A stretch of 64,000 nucleotides of DNA from Parachryseolinea silvisoli (lineage in GTDB: Bacteria > Bacteroidota > Bacteroidia > Cytophagales > Cyclobacteriaceae): positions 1-64,000 of the forward strand of contig NZ_JAIOAO010000010.1 of the NCBI RefSeq assembly GCF_021190955.1, given 5' to 3'. Made by a program: the position numbers and the translations under genes. Numbering within the stretch: the first letter of the stretch is position 1; each line of letters starts with the position of its first letter. This document shows, in pieces, positions 1-10,000 of the stretch. The notes under the pieces were generated by a model, which was not told where the DNA came from, searched no databases, and worked only from the letters and a program-made list of their open reading frames with translations.

Positions 1-454
1 GGACGATGCCGATACGGAACTGGAACTTAGTTGTAAATCAATTTATTAACATCTTCGGAGAAAGATGCAAAATATAGTCCCTTTACGCAGTTCGTTAGAC
101 GCTTACACACTTTACTGGGCACTGTCTGGTACTATAGCAAAGGCCCTTTGTTAGTTCGATTTCTTCATTCCCTCATTTTTATAACCTCTCATTTTCGCTT
201 TACATTGAGTTTTCTTATCTCACCCTTAAAGGAATCAAACCCGTTGCTATTTCAATTTTACGACCGAAAGCCTCGAATCTGAATTGATTTCAGGCTTTTT
301 GTGTTTGATGATTCCTGTTCAGTATCTGGCATAGATATCGACTACACCTCGCCACGTGTGGTTCAACAGTTGAAACTTCTGGAAATAAGAAATATATTGT
401 TCAACCCGGCGCCGATATGCCGTAGGTCTTTCTTTCAAAAGGTTCACACATTTC
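1..454. other. Left-edge region without a recognisable gene
   Basis: No convincing complete gene is visible. On the plus strand, positions 2-49 read as a short open C-terminal tail (ending ...SCKSIY then TAA) that could be the last residues of a gene starting outside the window, but this is too short to identify. A 61-codon open frame at 301-486 overlaps the AraC gene and has no family features. The stretch just before 455 should hold the promoter of the AraC gene. A hairpin lies at 266-298. Confidence 0.4.
266..300 (+). terminator. Possible hairpin terminator
   Basis: AAAGCCT (267-273) can pair with AGGCTTT (292-298), followed by a run of T ending at 300. An alternative inner hairpin CTGAA/TTCAG (279-293) shares the right arm. 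It could end a plus-strand transcript coming from the left edge. The loop is long, so this is weak. Confidence 0.3.
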
Positions 455-1276
455 ATGAACTATCAGACATATCCGCCATCTGTTAAGCTAGAATCGTTTA
501 TCAAGTGCCATTGGTCGCTTGAAGTACCGGCGGGAATGCATCCACAGAAGCAACGGATCGTTCCGGACGGCTGTATGGAAATGATCTTTATCCTGGGGGA
601 TAACATCAGACGCTATACTTCAGACAATGATTTTATTATTCAGCCGCGTGCAGTCATTGTAGGTCAGCTCTCCAGGCCATTTGTAATTGAACCTACGGGA
701 TATGTCCATTGTTTCGCTACCCGATTCTATCCCTACGGACTTGCCAATTTCATGACCACGCCGCTGAAGGAACTGGAAAACAAGGAGACTCCGATTGCTG
801 AACTTTTCGACCCCGTTGCTTCTCGCGCGTTGGAGCAAAGAATTGTCTTGGCTAACACGAATGCGGAGCGAATCGAAGCTGTTCAGGAGTTCTTCCTGGA
901 TAAGCTTAACGAACAATCCACCATCGACCATATTATCAAAGGAACGATTGATGTGCTATTGTCTACCAACGGCAGTACGCCCATCAAAACAATTGTTGAT
1001 AATGAACAAGCCGGCAGGCGTCAGCTTGAACGGAAATTTCTCAGACAAGTAGGCTTAAGCCCCAAGCAACTTGGTAAGGTGATACGCCTGCAGGCTGCGC
1101 TGAAACTCTTGCTGAATCGCCGACATGAAAACCTAACCGAGATTGCTTACCAAAGTGATTATTACGATCAGGCGCATTTTATTCGCGACTTTAAGGATTT
1201 TACCGGCATTAATCCCAGCGACTTTTTGAAGGATGAAGAGATGTTGCTTTCTTCTGTTTTCTATACGAGCGACTGA
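455..1276 (+). CDS. AraC-family transcriptional regulator (DUF6597 type)
   Basis: A 273-residue DNA-binding regulator. The N-terminal part (about 8-115, starting YPPSVKLESFIKCHWSLE) resembles the DUF6597 sensor domain that precedes AraC helix-turn-helix units. The last hundred residues form the paired HTH, with the typical segment 'LTEIAYQSDYYDQAHFIRDFKDFTGINPSDF' split over the second helix-turn-helix. Inducer and targets are not visible. The VOC lipoprotein starts 72 bases downstream on the same strand, so the two may be co-transcribed and functionally linked. The ATG at 455 is preferred because the DUF6597 start follows it directly. The family call is firm; the role is unknown. Confidence 0.88.
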   Translation: MNYQTYPPSVKLESFIKCHWSLEVPAGMHPQKQRIVPDGCMEMIFILGDNIRRYTSDNDFIIQPRAVIVGQLSRPFVIEPTGYVHCFATRFYPYGLANFMTTPLKELENKETPIAELFDPVASRALEQRIVLANTNAERIEAVQEFFLDKLNEQSTIDHIIKGTIDVLLSTNGSTPIKTIVDNEQAGRRQLERKFLRQVGLSPKQLGKVIRLQAALKLLLNRRHENLTEIAYQSDYYDQAHFIRDFKDFTGINPSDFLKDEEMLLSSVFYTSD

Positions 1277-1348
1277 TGTCGCATTTGTACAATTTCTGTT
1301 TCGGGCCAGATAGTTTCTTTGCGTTATAATCCAGCATAAATCAATATT

Positions 1349-1843
1349 ATGAGAAATACCGTATGGGCAACCGGATTTATCCTCAGTATGGGGCTATTCG
1401 CCTGTAACACGCAACAAAATGCCGGGGTAGCGGAACCGGTCAGTGAACCATCTATACAACCGAAAGCAGTCACTATGAAAAACTTAATTTCAATTGTCGA
1501 GATTCCCGTGTCAGACTTTTCCCGTGCTGTCAAATTTTACGAGGCTGTAGTGGGAGTTTCAATTCAGCAAATGGAAATGGGCGAAGTAACGATGGGGGTA
1601 CTTCCCAGCGAAGAAGGTACGGTGAATGTTGTCCTTGCCAAAGGTAATGATTACAAACCTACGGCACATGGGGCTATACTTTATCTACAAGCAGGCGAGG
1701 ACTTACAGCCGATGCTTGATAGGGTCAAACAACATGGCGGCCAAATCAGTGTTCCTAAAACTCAAATCAGTCCTGAAATGGGGTTCTTTGCACTATTTGT
1801 TGATCCAGAAGGCAACACGTTGGGACTGCATTCTTCCCAATAA
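1349..1843 (+). CDS. VOC (glyoxalase/bleomycin resistance) family lipoprotein
   Basis: A 164-residue protein with a lipoprotein signal peptide (lipobox LFAC, Cys19), a short linker and then a complete VOC domain from about residue 43 (MKNLISIVEIPVSDFSRAVKFYE) to the end (FVDPEGNTLGLHSS). VOC proteins are usually cytoplasmic metalloenzymes or drug-binding proteins that start where this domain starts. Here the domain is preceded by an export leader in frame, so the product is probably anchored in the periplasmic or outer membrane. An internal ATG at 1475 could also give a cytoplasmic form. Substrate is unknown. It follows the AraC gene and may be its partner. Confidence 0.82.
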   Translation: MRNTVWATGFILSMGLFACNTQQNAGVAEPVSEPSIQPKAVTMKNLISIVEIPVSDFSRAVKFYEAVVGVSIQQMEMGEVTMGVLPSEEGTVNVVLAKGNDYKPTAHGAILYLQAGEDLQPMLDRVKQHGGQISVPKTQISPEMGFFALFVDPEGNTLGLHSSQ

Positions 1844-1939
1844 CCACACTCTCACATTGGGTGACAGAACCGTAGTGATATTTTATAATCCACGTATTCT
1901 CTCCACAAATAACAAACATATATTGAAATATTAACGGCC

Positions 1940-1972
1940 AAAAAAACAAGACCAGGAGAAGAAAAGCTCCTG
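1940..1972 (-). terminator. Rho-independent terminator after the YARHG gene
   Basis: Read on the minus strand, CAGGAG (1972-1967) pairs with CTCCTG (1958-1953) around an 8-base loop. A T-rich run follows (complement of the A tract at 1940-1946). It lies about 25 bases beyond the YARHG stop codon. Confidence 0.55.
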
Positions 1973-1996
1973 ACCCCATATTTCCCTGTTGTCGGT

Positions 1997-2803
1997 CTAT
2001 CGCCCGTAACTGTCGTAGTTTTCATGATAATATTCTTCGTAACGGTATATGAGATCTATATTTTGGACTTCAATGTCTGTGAGCTTTTCGCGAATGTCGA
2101 TGCCCATGGGTACATACCAGGCTACGGTGTCGAACTGCCTGCGGTCCTGAAGATCTTTGAATGAATAACCATGGCGGGCATAGATTTCATTTCGCATAAA
2201 GCCCAGCTCTTCTTCGTTCAGGTTTGATACGTCGCTCTCCGTGAGAAGTCGCGAAGATGATTCGGGGAACATGCCATTTTCCACATTGTAGGCATAAGCT
2301 CTCTTGGTAAGGGTAAATGTTTTGTCGGCTACGATTCCCTTTTTGAAGGGTGTCCAGGTGCCTTCCAATGAATTGTTTTTCGGATAAATGGCAAAAATAA
2401 AGTGGCCGTCGTATTTATCGGTACCTGGTTCGTCCAGTACTATCCGGTATATGTCCTGGTCAACAGTGACCGTTCCTGCCACGGGTCGGAAGTTGCCGGC
2501 ACAGACAGTGTAGCCGACGGCTTTCCCATCCTTGATTTCGGCGATAGCAATGTTAATCTTATTTTTTCCAAACATGCCCACCCAATAGCCGATGCAGGGC
2601 ATGTCGGCGTTGGCCTGGAGTTTTTCAATAGCTTCTTCGATGAGTGTTTGCTCGGCAGGCTTTTCAGGGCCAATCATTCGTGCATCTTTTTTAACCGCGA
2701 GTGCCACGGGAGTTTCGGCGGCTTCCGGCTTAACCGGTAATTCTTTCTTCGGCCCACAGGCTATTGCCAGGCAGGAAATGAGGAGAATAGATGACTTTTT
2801 CAT
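1997..2803 (-). CDS. YARHG domain lipoprotein
   Basis: A 268-residue lipoprotein: signal peptide with lipobox IAC (Cys16), a low-complexity linker, a central beta-rich domain of unknown family, and a C-terminal YARHG domain carrying the signature YARHG at residues 208-212 followed by GYSFKD. YARHG domains occur in extracellular or periplasmic proteins of bacteria and have no established function. It is transcribed divergently from the DUF2306 gene, with only 46 bases between start codons, so the two share a promoter region. Start ATG at 2803 is supported by the signal peptide. The domain call is firm; the role is unknown. Confidence 0.85.
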   Translation of the reverse strand: MKKSSILLISCLAIACGPKKELPVKPEAAETPVALAVKKDARMIGPEKPAEQTLIEEAIEKLQANADMPCIGYWVGMFGKNKINIAIAEIKDGKAVGYTVCAGNFRPVAGTVTVDQDIYRIVLDEPGTDKYDGHFIFAIYPKNNSLEGTWTPFKKGIVADKTFTLTKRAYAYNVENGMFPESSSRLLTESDVSNLNEEELGFMRNEIYARHGYSFKDLQDRRQFDTVAWYVPMGIDIREKLTDIEVQNIDLIYRYEEYYHENYDSYGR

Positions 2804-2849
2804 AGGGATTCAATGGGTGAAAAGTTAAAACTATTTTCTAACATTACGC

Positions 2850-3488
2850 ATGTTTCGTCATGCCAGGCCTATTTTTCTCAGCATCGTGCTTGCCTGTTTT
2901 ACATTTCTGATGTTGCGCATTACAGTTCCCTATTTGTCGCTTAACACGGATATTGGTTTTTTGCGGATCAAACAATGGGTTATTCATAAAGATGTGTGGC
3001 GCATAGCCTTTTTTATTCATGTATTGAGCAGTTGCTTTTTATTGATAGCGGGCTTCACGCAATTTTATAATCCTTTGAGGCAAAAGTTGAGCAAACTACA
3101 CCGGTATATGGGAATGCTGTATCTGGTTATTCTTGTCTTTCTGTCCGGGCCCGCCGGCCTTATCATGGCACTGTATGCCAATGGCGGGCTGCCCTCGCAA
3201 ACCGCTTTTACGATGCTGAGCATGCTTTGGATATTCTTTACCATAAAAGCTTATGTCGCTATTTTACGGCGCGACTTTATTATGCATGGTAATTTTATGA
3301 TTCGGAGTTATGCCCTTACATTGTCGGCGTTAACGCTACGGGCGTGGAAGTATCTGCTGGTGATGTTTTTTCAGCCACACCCGATGGATGCGTATATGAT
3401 TGTGGCGTGGCTGGGATGGGTGCCTAATTTGTTGTTGGCGGAGTGGCTGATTTATAGAAAGATGACATTTCGAATTCTGTCGGCGTAA
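2850..3488 (+). CDS. DUF2306 family integral membrane protein
   Basis: A 212-residue polytopic membrane protein with about six hydrophobic segments. The pattern is typical of the DUF2306 family: HxLSSCFLLIAGFTQF, then LHRYMGMLYL with conserved His and Arg, then a later HGNFMIRSYALTLSAL segment. Conserved His residues in membrane helices hint at haem or metal binding, but that is inference. It is divergent from the YARHG lipoprotein. No downstream partner is obvious; about 215 bases separate it from the SDR gene. Confidence 0.78.
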   Translation: MFRHARPIFLSIVLACFTFLMLRITVPYLSLNTDIGFLRIKQWVIHKDVWRIAFFIHVLSSCFLLIAGFTQFYNPLRQKLSKLHRYMGMLYLVILVFLSGPAGLIMALYANGGLPSQTAFTMLSMLWIFFTIKAYVAILRRDFIMHGNFMIRSYALTLSALTLRAWKYLLVMFFQPHPMDAYMIVAWLGWVPNLLLAEWLIYRKMTFRILSA

Positions 3489-3706
3489 TTTCGATTAGCC
3501 GGCAAATAATAGCTTATTTCGATGCAATCAACATTACGTGCCCTCCGGCTTCTCTTGTTGGGTACGCAAGGCTATGAGCTTTCGATGGCCTCAGACCGGC
3601 CCATGACATAGCGAACATTGGGCTTTCCACCAAACAAATTTGGACTTCTCAGAAAACCCTACGCGAACAGGTCTGAGCTAGTTTTGTGTCATAAAATTAA
3701 AAAGTC

Positions 3707-4513
3707 ATGACAAAAACAGTATTAGTTACAGGAGCTTCGGCAGGAATTGGAAAAGCAACCGCCATTTATTTGGCACAAAATGGCTACAGTGTTTATGGTG
3801 CGGCACGCAGGACGGACAAAATGCATGACCTCAAAAACTACGGTATCAAACCGATTGCCTTAGATGTTACAAAAGACGATAGCATGGTGGGATGTGTGGA
3901 ACAAATTTTAAAAGAAACCGGAAGCATCGATATTCTGGTGAACAGTGCTGGCTTTGGCTCGGCTGGTGCGATTGAAGACCTCCCCATGGAAGACGCACGC
4001 TATCAGTTGGAAGTGAATGTGTTTGGCGCACTGCGATTGACGCAATTGGTATTGCCCAAAATGAGAGATAACAGGTATGGTAAAATCGTAAATATTTCAT
4101 CTATTGGTGGAAAAGTTGCCTTCCCACTGAATGGCTGGTATCACGCAAGTAAATTTGCGTTGGAAGCTTTGAGTGACAGTCTGCGGATGGAAGTAAAACC
4201 ATTCGGCATTGACGTAATTGTGATTGAACCAGGTGGAATAGAATCGGAATGGGCCGAAATCGCAAATGAAAATATGAGGCGTATTTCCGGAAAAACAGTA
4301 TATAAAGAAATGGTCGTGCGTGCGGAAAGAGCAACGGCTGATTTAAAATTACCAGGACCAATCGTGATTGCGAAATTGATTCAAAAAAGTATCGAGGCAA
4401 AAAGCCCAAAAACCCGCTATGTTGGTGGTTATGCAGCAAAACCATTCTTGATGATTCGAAAAATTCTTTCTGACAGGTTGATGGACAACGTTATTTTGAG
4501 TCAAATGAAATAA
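3707..4513 (+). CDS. Short-chain dehydrogenase/reductase (SDR)
   Basis: A 268-residue classical SDR oxidoreductase. The Rossmann cofactor motif TGASAGIG is at residues 8-15, the NSAG-type motif lies near residue 80, and the catalytic YHASK has Tyr145 and Lys149. Arg-rich residues after the second strand (AARRTDKM) suggest NADP(H) preference. The substrate cannot be read from sequence. It ends only 12 bases before an AraC-type regulator on the same strand, an arrangement often seen for an enzyme and its own regulator. The start is supported by the position of the Rossmann motif. Confidence 0.9.
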   Translation: MTKTVLVTGASAGIGKATAIYLAQNGYSVYGAARRTDKMHDLKNYGIKPIALDVTKDDSMVGCVEQILKETGSIDILVNSAGFGSAGAIEDLPMEDARYQLEVNVFGALRLTQLVLPKMRDNRYGKIVNISSIGGKVAFPLNGWYHASKFALEALSDSLRMEVKPFGIDVIVIEPGGIESEWAEIANENMRRISGKTVYKEMVVRAERATADLKLPGPIVIAKLIQKSIEAKSPKTRYVGGYAAKPFLMIRKILSDRLMDNVILSQMK

Positions 4514-4525
4514 GAATTTAGTTTT

Positions 4526-5317
4526 ATGCAAGAAGCATTACAGCATAATATTCTGTATTCCTGTGTAGGCGAACAAAAGCGAGGTGAAGAGCCATTTGTT
4601 CCTGAACACGTATTAGGGCTGATAATACAGGGAAGTATAGACGTTTTCACAGAGAATGGCGTAGAAAATTTAGCAAAAGGCACGTTGAGTTTGGTGCGGA
4701 AGAATCAGCTAATAAAAGCTGTAAAGAAACCTGATGCCGAAAAGCCTTTCATGGGCATCTATATTTTTCTAGACACAAACCTGCTTAAAAATTATAGCCT
4801 GGAACACAACATACGAGGGAGCGGAATCTATGTAGGCGAACCAAACGTAATGTTGCAGTTTGATCCTTTTATGAAGGGCTATTTTGACTCGCTAATGCCG
4901 TATTTTGACCAACCCGAACGGCTAACAGAAACCCTGGCCAAAGTGAAAACTATTGAAGCTATTGAGTTATTGCTTCGCAATCCCACATTGAAAAACTTTC
5001 TATTTGATTTCAGTGAGCCGCACAAAATAGATTTGGAGGCTTTTATGAACCGGTATTTTTCATACAATGTTCCCATGACACAATTTGCTAAGCTCACAGG
5101 GCGTAGTATTTCCTCGTTCAAAAGGGACTTCACGAAAGTTTTCAACACGACACCGGAAAAGTGGCTTCAAAACCGGAGATTGGAAATGGCGTTTTTTCTT
5201 ATTACCCAGAGGAAGAAAAGGCCTTCGGAAGTATATTTGGAAGTGGGTTTTGAAAATCTATCGCACTTTTCAACCGCTTTCAAAAATAAGTTTGGGGTAA
5301 ATGCCTCTGGAGTGTAG
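4526..5317 (+). CDS. AraC-family transcriptional regulator
   Basis: A 263-residue regulator with an N-terminal cupin-like effector region (about 1-150, beginning with 'VGEQKRGEEPFVPEHVLGLIIQG') and a C-terminal AraC helix-turn-helix from about 165 to 262. The latter contains MTQFAKLTGRSISSFKRDF and the second helix pair ending in SHFSTAFKNKFGVNAS. It is the second gene of a two-gene unit with the SDR at 3707-4513 and probably controls that unit. It is the last gene before the convergent SusD gene; the terminator hairpin at 5403-5430 lies between them. Confidence 0.88.
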   Translation: MQEALQHNILYSCVGEQKRGEEPFVPEHVLGLIIQGSIDVFTENGVENLAKGTLSLVRKNQLIKAVKKPDAEKPFMGIYIFLDTNLLKNYSLEHNIRGSGIYVGEPNVMLQFDPFMKGYFDSLMPYFDQPERLTETLAKVKTIEAIELLLRNPTLKNFLFDFSEPHKIDLEAFMNRYFSYNVPMTQFAKLTGRSISSFKRDFTKVFNTTPEKWLQNRRLEMAFFLITQRKKRPSEVYLEVGFENLSHFSTAFKNKFGVNASGV

Positions 5318-5397
5318 CTTAAACCAACTTGACAAAAAGGCGGCCGGCGGAGAATTTTTCTGTTCACGGTGATTTTTCCTTCACGATCGTAATGCTT

Positions 5398-5430
5398 AAA
5401 AAAAATTACAACCCTCTCGGGTTGTAATTT
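5398..5430 (-). terminator. Terminator of the first SusC-SusD operon
   Basis: A perfect 12-base stem, AAATTACAACCC (5403-5414) with GGGTTGTAATTT (5419-5430), around a 4-base loop. On the minus strand it is followed by eight T residues (A run 5398-5405), giving a textbook Rho-independent terminator about 25 bases after the SusD stop. It may also stop plus-strand transcripts from the AraC gene. Confidence 0.85.
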
Positions 5431-5453
5431 CTAACCCAAACAAAACCTGCCTA

Positions 5454-7076
5454 TTAATTCCAGTCGCCGAATATATCGCCGGTCAACGCAGTATTGGTCG
5501 TCCTTTCTATTTGAGGAATAGGAAGTAAAACATGGCGATCCTCAAAGGGTTGTTTACCAAGCTGCGTTTGTTTTTCGCCATTCAATATTTGTTTTGCTAT
5601 GCCCCAGCGCACAAGGTCAAACCAGCGCACCTGCTCTCCTGCCAGCTCCAATTGTCGTTCCCGGCGAAGGATCGTTTGTGCATTTTCAAGCGTACCCAGG
5701 GAAGTGTACTCAAACGCGCCGACCCGTGCACGCACGGCGTTGATGTAGGACAACGCTTCGCTTACTCTATTTTGCTCGATCAGGCTCTCTGCAATCATCA
5801 GCAACACATCTGCGTATCGAACCACCTGGGTATTGATGTTACTGTCAGGGCCACCATAAAATTCCCTTGTTTCATAGGATTCATACTTCCTCCAGTTGTA
5901 GCCTATAGCGTTATTTGCCCCGAACGGATAGGCGTATGGGCCAGGCTGATTTGCGTCTGGCGCATAGACGGCCATGATGCTGCCACCTTTGCTTGCCTTC
6001 GTACAGGCATGACAAAAGTCGGTATCTCCACCGCTGTCGGAGTCTCCATAGAAGGTATGATGCGCGCGCGGATCGGTGTAGTCCGCGCCTTCTTCATCCT
6101 GATACTTAAATGCATGTACAAGGGCCGGAGCAACAACCGTATTATTCCAGTCATTCCATCCATACTCCATCGCCCTGCCAGTATGAGTTGTTTTGCCACC
6201 CCAGGCTTCCTGACCGCCAAACATATAGTTTTGATCGCCCGAAGCCCAGTCTGTCCATTTATGCTGGATGTCAAAAATGGATTCCACGCTGGTATTATTG
6301 GAAGTCGAAAACTGGTTATCGAAGTCTGGATTTAACGTATAGGTAAACGGGGCAACGGTAATTTTCATGAATTCATTCTCCGCTTCCTCATATTTCTTCT
6401 GATACAAATAGGCCTTACCAAGCATGGCGATTGCAGCGCCCTTTGTGGCGCGGCCTCGGTCGGCAGCACTATACACAACAGGGAGCGCGTCGACGGCGTT
6501 CGCAAAATCCGATTCAACTACCGCCCACACGTCATTCACCGTAGCAGCTCTCGGTGTCAATTCTGTTGCTTTGGAAAATTCAAGCTTTAACGGAACACGT
6601 CCCCACAGATTTACGAGCATGAAATAAGCATACCCGCGCAGGAAAGAAACCTCGCCGACGTATTGCTTCTTTTTATCGATGTCGGCCTGCAGCACAGGTT
6701 GCCATTCTTCAGCTTTCGCTAAAATCAGGTTGGCACGGAAAATCATGCGGTATAGGCTTTTCCATAAGTCAGACATCTGAGGCTGTGTGGGGCCATAACT
6801 ATAGTCGTGAAACTGCGCCACATCGCCCAACAGAAAAACATTATTTTCCGCATCGTTCGCAAGCAAATCAAATAAGTAGTATGCATCTCTTGCATACAGG
6901 CCATTCATCAGCAACGTGGCATAGGTCGCCACCACGCCTTCGTTAAACTGCGGTGCCGTTTTAAAGTAAGTCGCTTCGCTATATTGACTCTGACTTTTAA
7001 TATCGAGAATATCCTCATTACAGCCGCTCACCAGAACAAGGACCGCAATCATGCTATAGGTAATAATTGTTTTCAT
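5454..7076 (-). CDS. SusD/RagB-family outer-membrane nutrient-binding lipoprotein
   Basis: A 540-residue surface lipoprotein that acts as the lid of a SusC/SusD uptake pore in the outer membrane. It has a signal peptide with lipobox SGC, the N-terminal SusD segment (about 25-200, TPR-like, with FLRGYAYFMLVNLWGRVPL), and the C-terminal signature where family members carry an ISNAVRARVG-type repeat (YINAVRARVG) and the ending VLLPIPQIE. It starts 12 bases after SusC, so the two are one operon. The nearby esterase and hybrid two-component regulator suggest a decorated polysaccharide or glycoprotein glycan as ligand. The ligand itself is inference. Confidence 0.93.
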   Translation of the reverse strand: MKTIITYSMIAVLVLVSGCNEDILDIKSQSQYSEATYFKTAPQFNEGVVATYATLLMNGLYARDAYYLFDLLANDAENNVFLLGDVAQFHDYSYGPTQPQMSDLWKSLYRMIFRANLILAKAEEWQPVLQADIDKKKQYVGEVSFLRGYAYFMLVNLWGRVPLKLEFSKATELTPRAATVNDVWAVVESDFANAVDALPVVYSAADRGRATKGAAIAMLGKAYLYQKKYEEAENEFMKITVAPFTYTLNPDFDNQFSTSNNTSVESIFDIQHKWTDWASGDQNYMFGGQEAWGGKTTHTGRAMEYGWNDWNNTVVAPALVHAFKYQDEEGADYTDPRAHHTFYGDSDSGGDTDFCHACTKASKGGSIMAVYAPDANQPGPYAYPFGANNAIGYNWRKYESYETREFYGGPDSNINTQVVRYADVLLMIAESLIEQNRVSEALSYINAVRARVGAFEYTSLGTLENAQTILRRERQLELAGEQVRWFDLVRWGIAKQILNGEKQTQLGKQPFEDRHVLLPIPQIERTTNTALTGDIFGDWN

Positions 7077-7088
7077 AGACGTGTTGTT

Positions 7089-10000
7089 TTAAAAGCCGAC
7101 CTGAACTCCGAACATATAGGTTTTTGGTTGAGGATATTGCCCTCTGTCTATTCCGCGATCGAATAGAAAATCCTGGCCGACGATCTCAGGGTCGTAGCCT
7201 TTGTAACGGGTGGACGTGAACAAATTCTGCCCTGTTACGTAGAGACGGAGTGACGAAATGGTTTTATTGAGACCTTGCAGCGGTACGTTATAGCCAAGTG
7301 TTACGCTACGTAATCTGACGTACGCACCATCTTCCAGAAAACGATCTGAGGCACGAAGATTTCTGCTCGCGGTTGCATTTTGCCCTGCCCTTGGATATTC
7401 TGAAATATCCCCTTCGGTTTTCCAACGGCTAACAATGTCGGTGCTGGAATTGAATGGCCGTGTTGTTCCTTCCGTCCAGTATTTCAAATCATTCCACACA
7501 TGCACGTTCGAAATACCGTAAACACTCAGCATGAGATCAACATTTTTGTACGCCAGGTTGACGTTAGAACCGAAGTTCCATTTGGGAATAGGGCTTCCCA
7601 GAAAGGTCTTGTCCTTGTCGGTCAAAACACCGTCGCCATTGATGTCCTTAAAGATGATGTCTCCTGGTAAGAGGCCATTTTCGTATACTGCCGCAGGATT
7701 TCCCGTGGCGCTCCGAGCCGCCTGATTGTAGGCATCAATATCTGCCTGATCGACGGCCACGTGGTCGGTCACGAATCCAAAGAACGATCCGATGGGCTCG
7801 CCTTTGGCTGTTTTTGTTACAAGATTTCCGCCTGTAACTCCGCCCCGCTGAAATTCAGCGCCTTCTCCGAGCGAAATGACTTTGTTAGTGTTGTAGGCCA
7901 CGTTGGCACTGACAGAATATCGAAAGGCACGGGTGTTACCCTGGAAGCTGGCATCTACTTCCACACCTTTGTTCGATGCTGTTGCTGTATTTTTCAGAAT
8001 GCTTCCCGGATTATCGAACGGCCCACCAATGCCCGAGGACAATGGAACCGGTACGTAGGTAAGCAAGTCTTCATTTCTGCGGTTATAATACCCGACGCTG
8101 AGCAATAACCGGTCTTCCATCAGTCCCACGTCTATACCGACGTCAAGTTGCCTGGTCGTTTCCCATTGAATGTTCGGATCGAACGATGCGTTGACCGTTG
8201 CACCCTGCACATAATTTTTCGCGTCACCGAAGGAGTAAACAATATTATTCGATTGTCCTTTCCATATAGAAGAGAACTGAAGTGGTGCACTGGAGTTGCC
8301 TGTAATTCCATAGCTACCGCGAAGCTTTAATTGTGAAATAAGGCGAACACCGCTCATGAACGATTCTTCATGAATCTTCCATGCCAGCCCAGCAGAGGGA
8401 AAATTTCCAAATCGGTTATTTTTACTGAACACATAACTACCGTCTCTCCGGAAAGAGGCGGTTAACAAATATTTATTCCTGAACGAATAGTTGGCACGAG
8501 CGAAATAGGAAATGGAAGAATATTCGGCGATTGACCCGCCTGTGATACTGCTTCCCGGTGCAGCGAGGACCGTCTTGAGGTCGTCGTTCGGGAAATTAGT
8601 TCCTCGTACATTCACACTGCGGGCTTGCGATCCATTTCGGTACGTGTTTCCGACCAGCACGTCGAACGTATGCGCGCCGAGGGTTTTGGCGTACGTAAAA
8701 TAATTCTCGATCAGCGGGTTGATGTAGTATCCATACGATTCATCGATGCCGTTGGGATTGATGAGGTTTCCGTTGGCATTGGCCTTTTTATAATTGTAGC
8801 TCGCTGAATTGCTGATGTCAATGGAGACTTGCGAGCGAAACTTAAGCCCGGGCAGAATCGTGGCTTCGCCAAAAAACTGACCGAAGGTGAGCGAATTCCG
8901 GCTCCTTCTCTCGCTTAGCCTTACGCTGGTCAGAGGATTGAATGTATCGTTGAGATCATCGGCAGAGGTAACTTTAGCAAAGCCACCGAGATTTAAAGGA
9001 TCTTCGACCGGTGAATAGGTCGGCATACGCAATGCCTCCGTAAAGCTCGCGGTATTGCCGGAACTGATGTTGTATTGATAGTTTATGGTTTGTCCTAACC
9101 GTAACCATTTGCCAATTTTTTCTTCCAGCCCCAGTCGTATAATTATCCGTTTGTAATTAAATGCCTCTATAATCCCGTCCTGGTTGGTATATGTGGTGGA
9201 TGCCTGGTATAGAACCTTTTCTGTCCCCCCCGAAAGTCCAATATTGTGTTCCGTCAGGGAAGCGGTCCTGAAAATCTCATCCTGCCAGTCGGTACGGTCT
9301 ACCGTTACATAATCGCTCTGAAGCTTGGGCGTTAGCGCATTTTTGGTAATGTCTTTTACCAGATCCAGGTATTGCGCTGCATTCATCATATCCAGCTTCT
9401 TCCACGGTTTGGCTACTCCATAGTAGCCATTGTAGGTTACACGCACGTCGCCGGATTTCGCCTTCTTTGTCGTTACGATCACGACTCCATTCGCGGCATT
9501 GGCACCATAAATGGCTGTGGACGCAGCATCCTTTAAGACCGTTATGCTCTCGATGTCGTATTGACTAATGGCATTAAACAACGACGCATTTCCCTGAATA
9601 CCGTCGATAACATACAGGGGATCTATGCTGGTAAAGCTGCCGGCACCTCGCACGGCGATGCGCACGCTTCCGCCCGGCATGCCCGTACTGTTGACCACCT
9701 GTACACCCGAAATTTTCCCCTGAAGCAATTGCTGCGCCGCGGTGGCCGGCACCTCGCCAAAATCTTTCTTTGTGGCCAGTCCCACAGATCCTATCAAATT
9801 TTGTTTATCGACAACACCGTAACCCACCACAACTATTTCGCTTAGCTCTCGTACGTCGGGATGCAATACAATGCTGAGCGTCGTCTGATTCTCTACCGGC
9901 ACCTCCTGCAGGAGGTAACCAATGAAACTGAATCGAAGCACATCGCCTGCGGACGCGGAAATCGAATAATTTCCTTGTGCGTCAGTAGTCGTACCCACGG

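Noticed and set aside
301-486. 61-codon plus-strand frame overlapping the AraC start
   Set aside because: It has no family features and overlaps the well-supported AraC gene start.
5532-6335. 267-codon open frame on the plus strand
   Set aside because: It lies wholly antisense to the SusD gene and has no recognisable domain; the SusD frame has clear family motifs.
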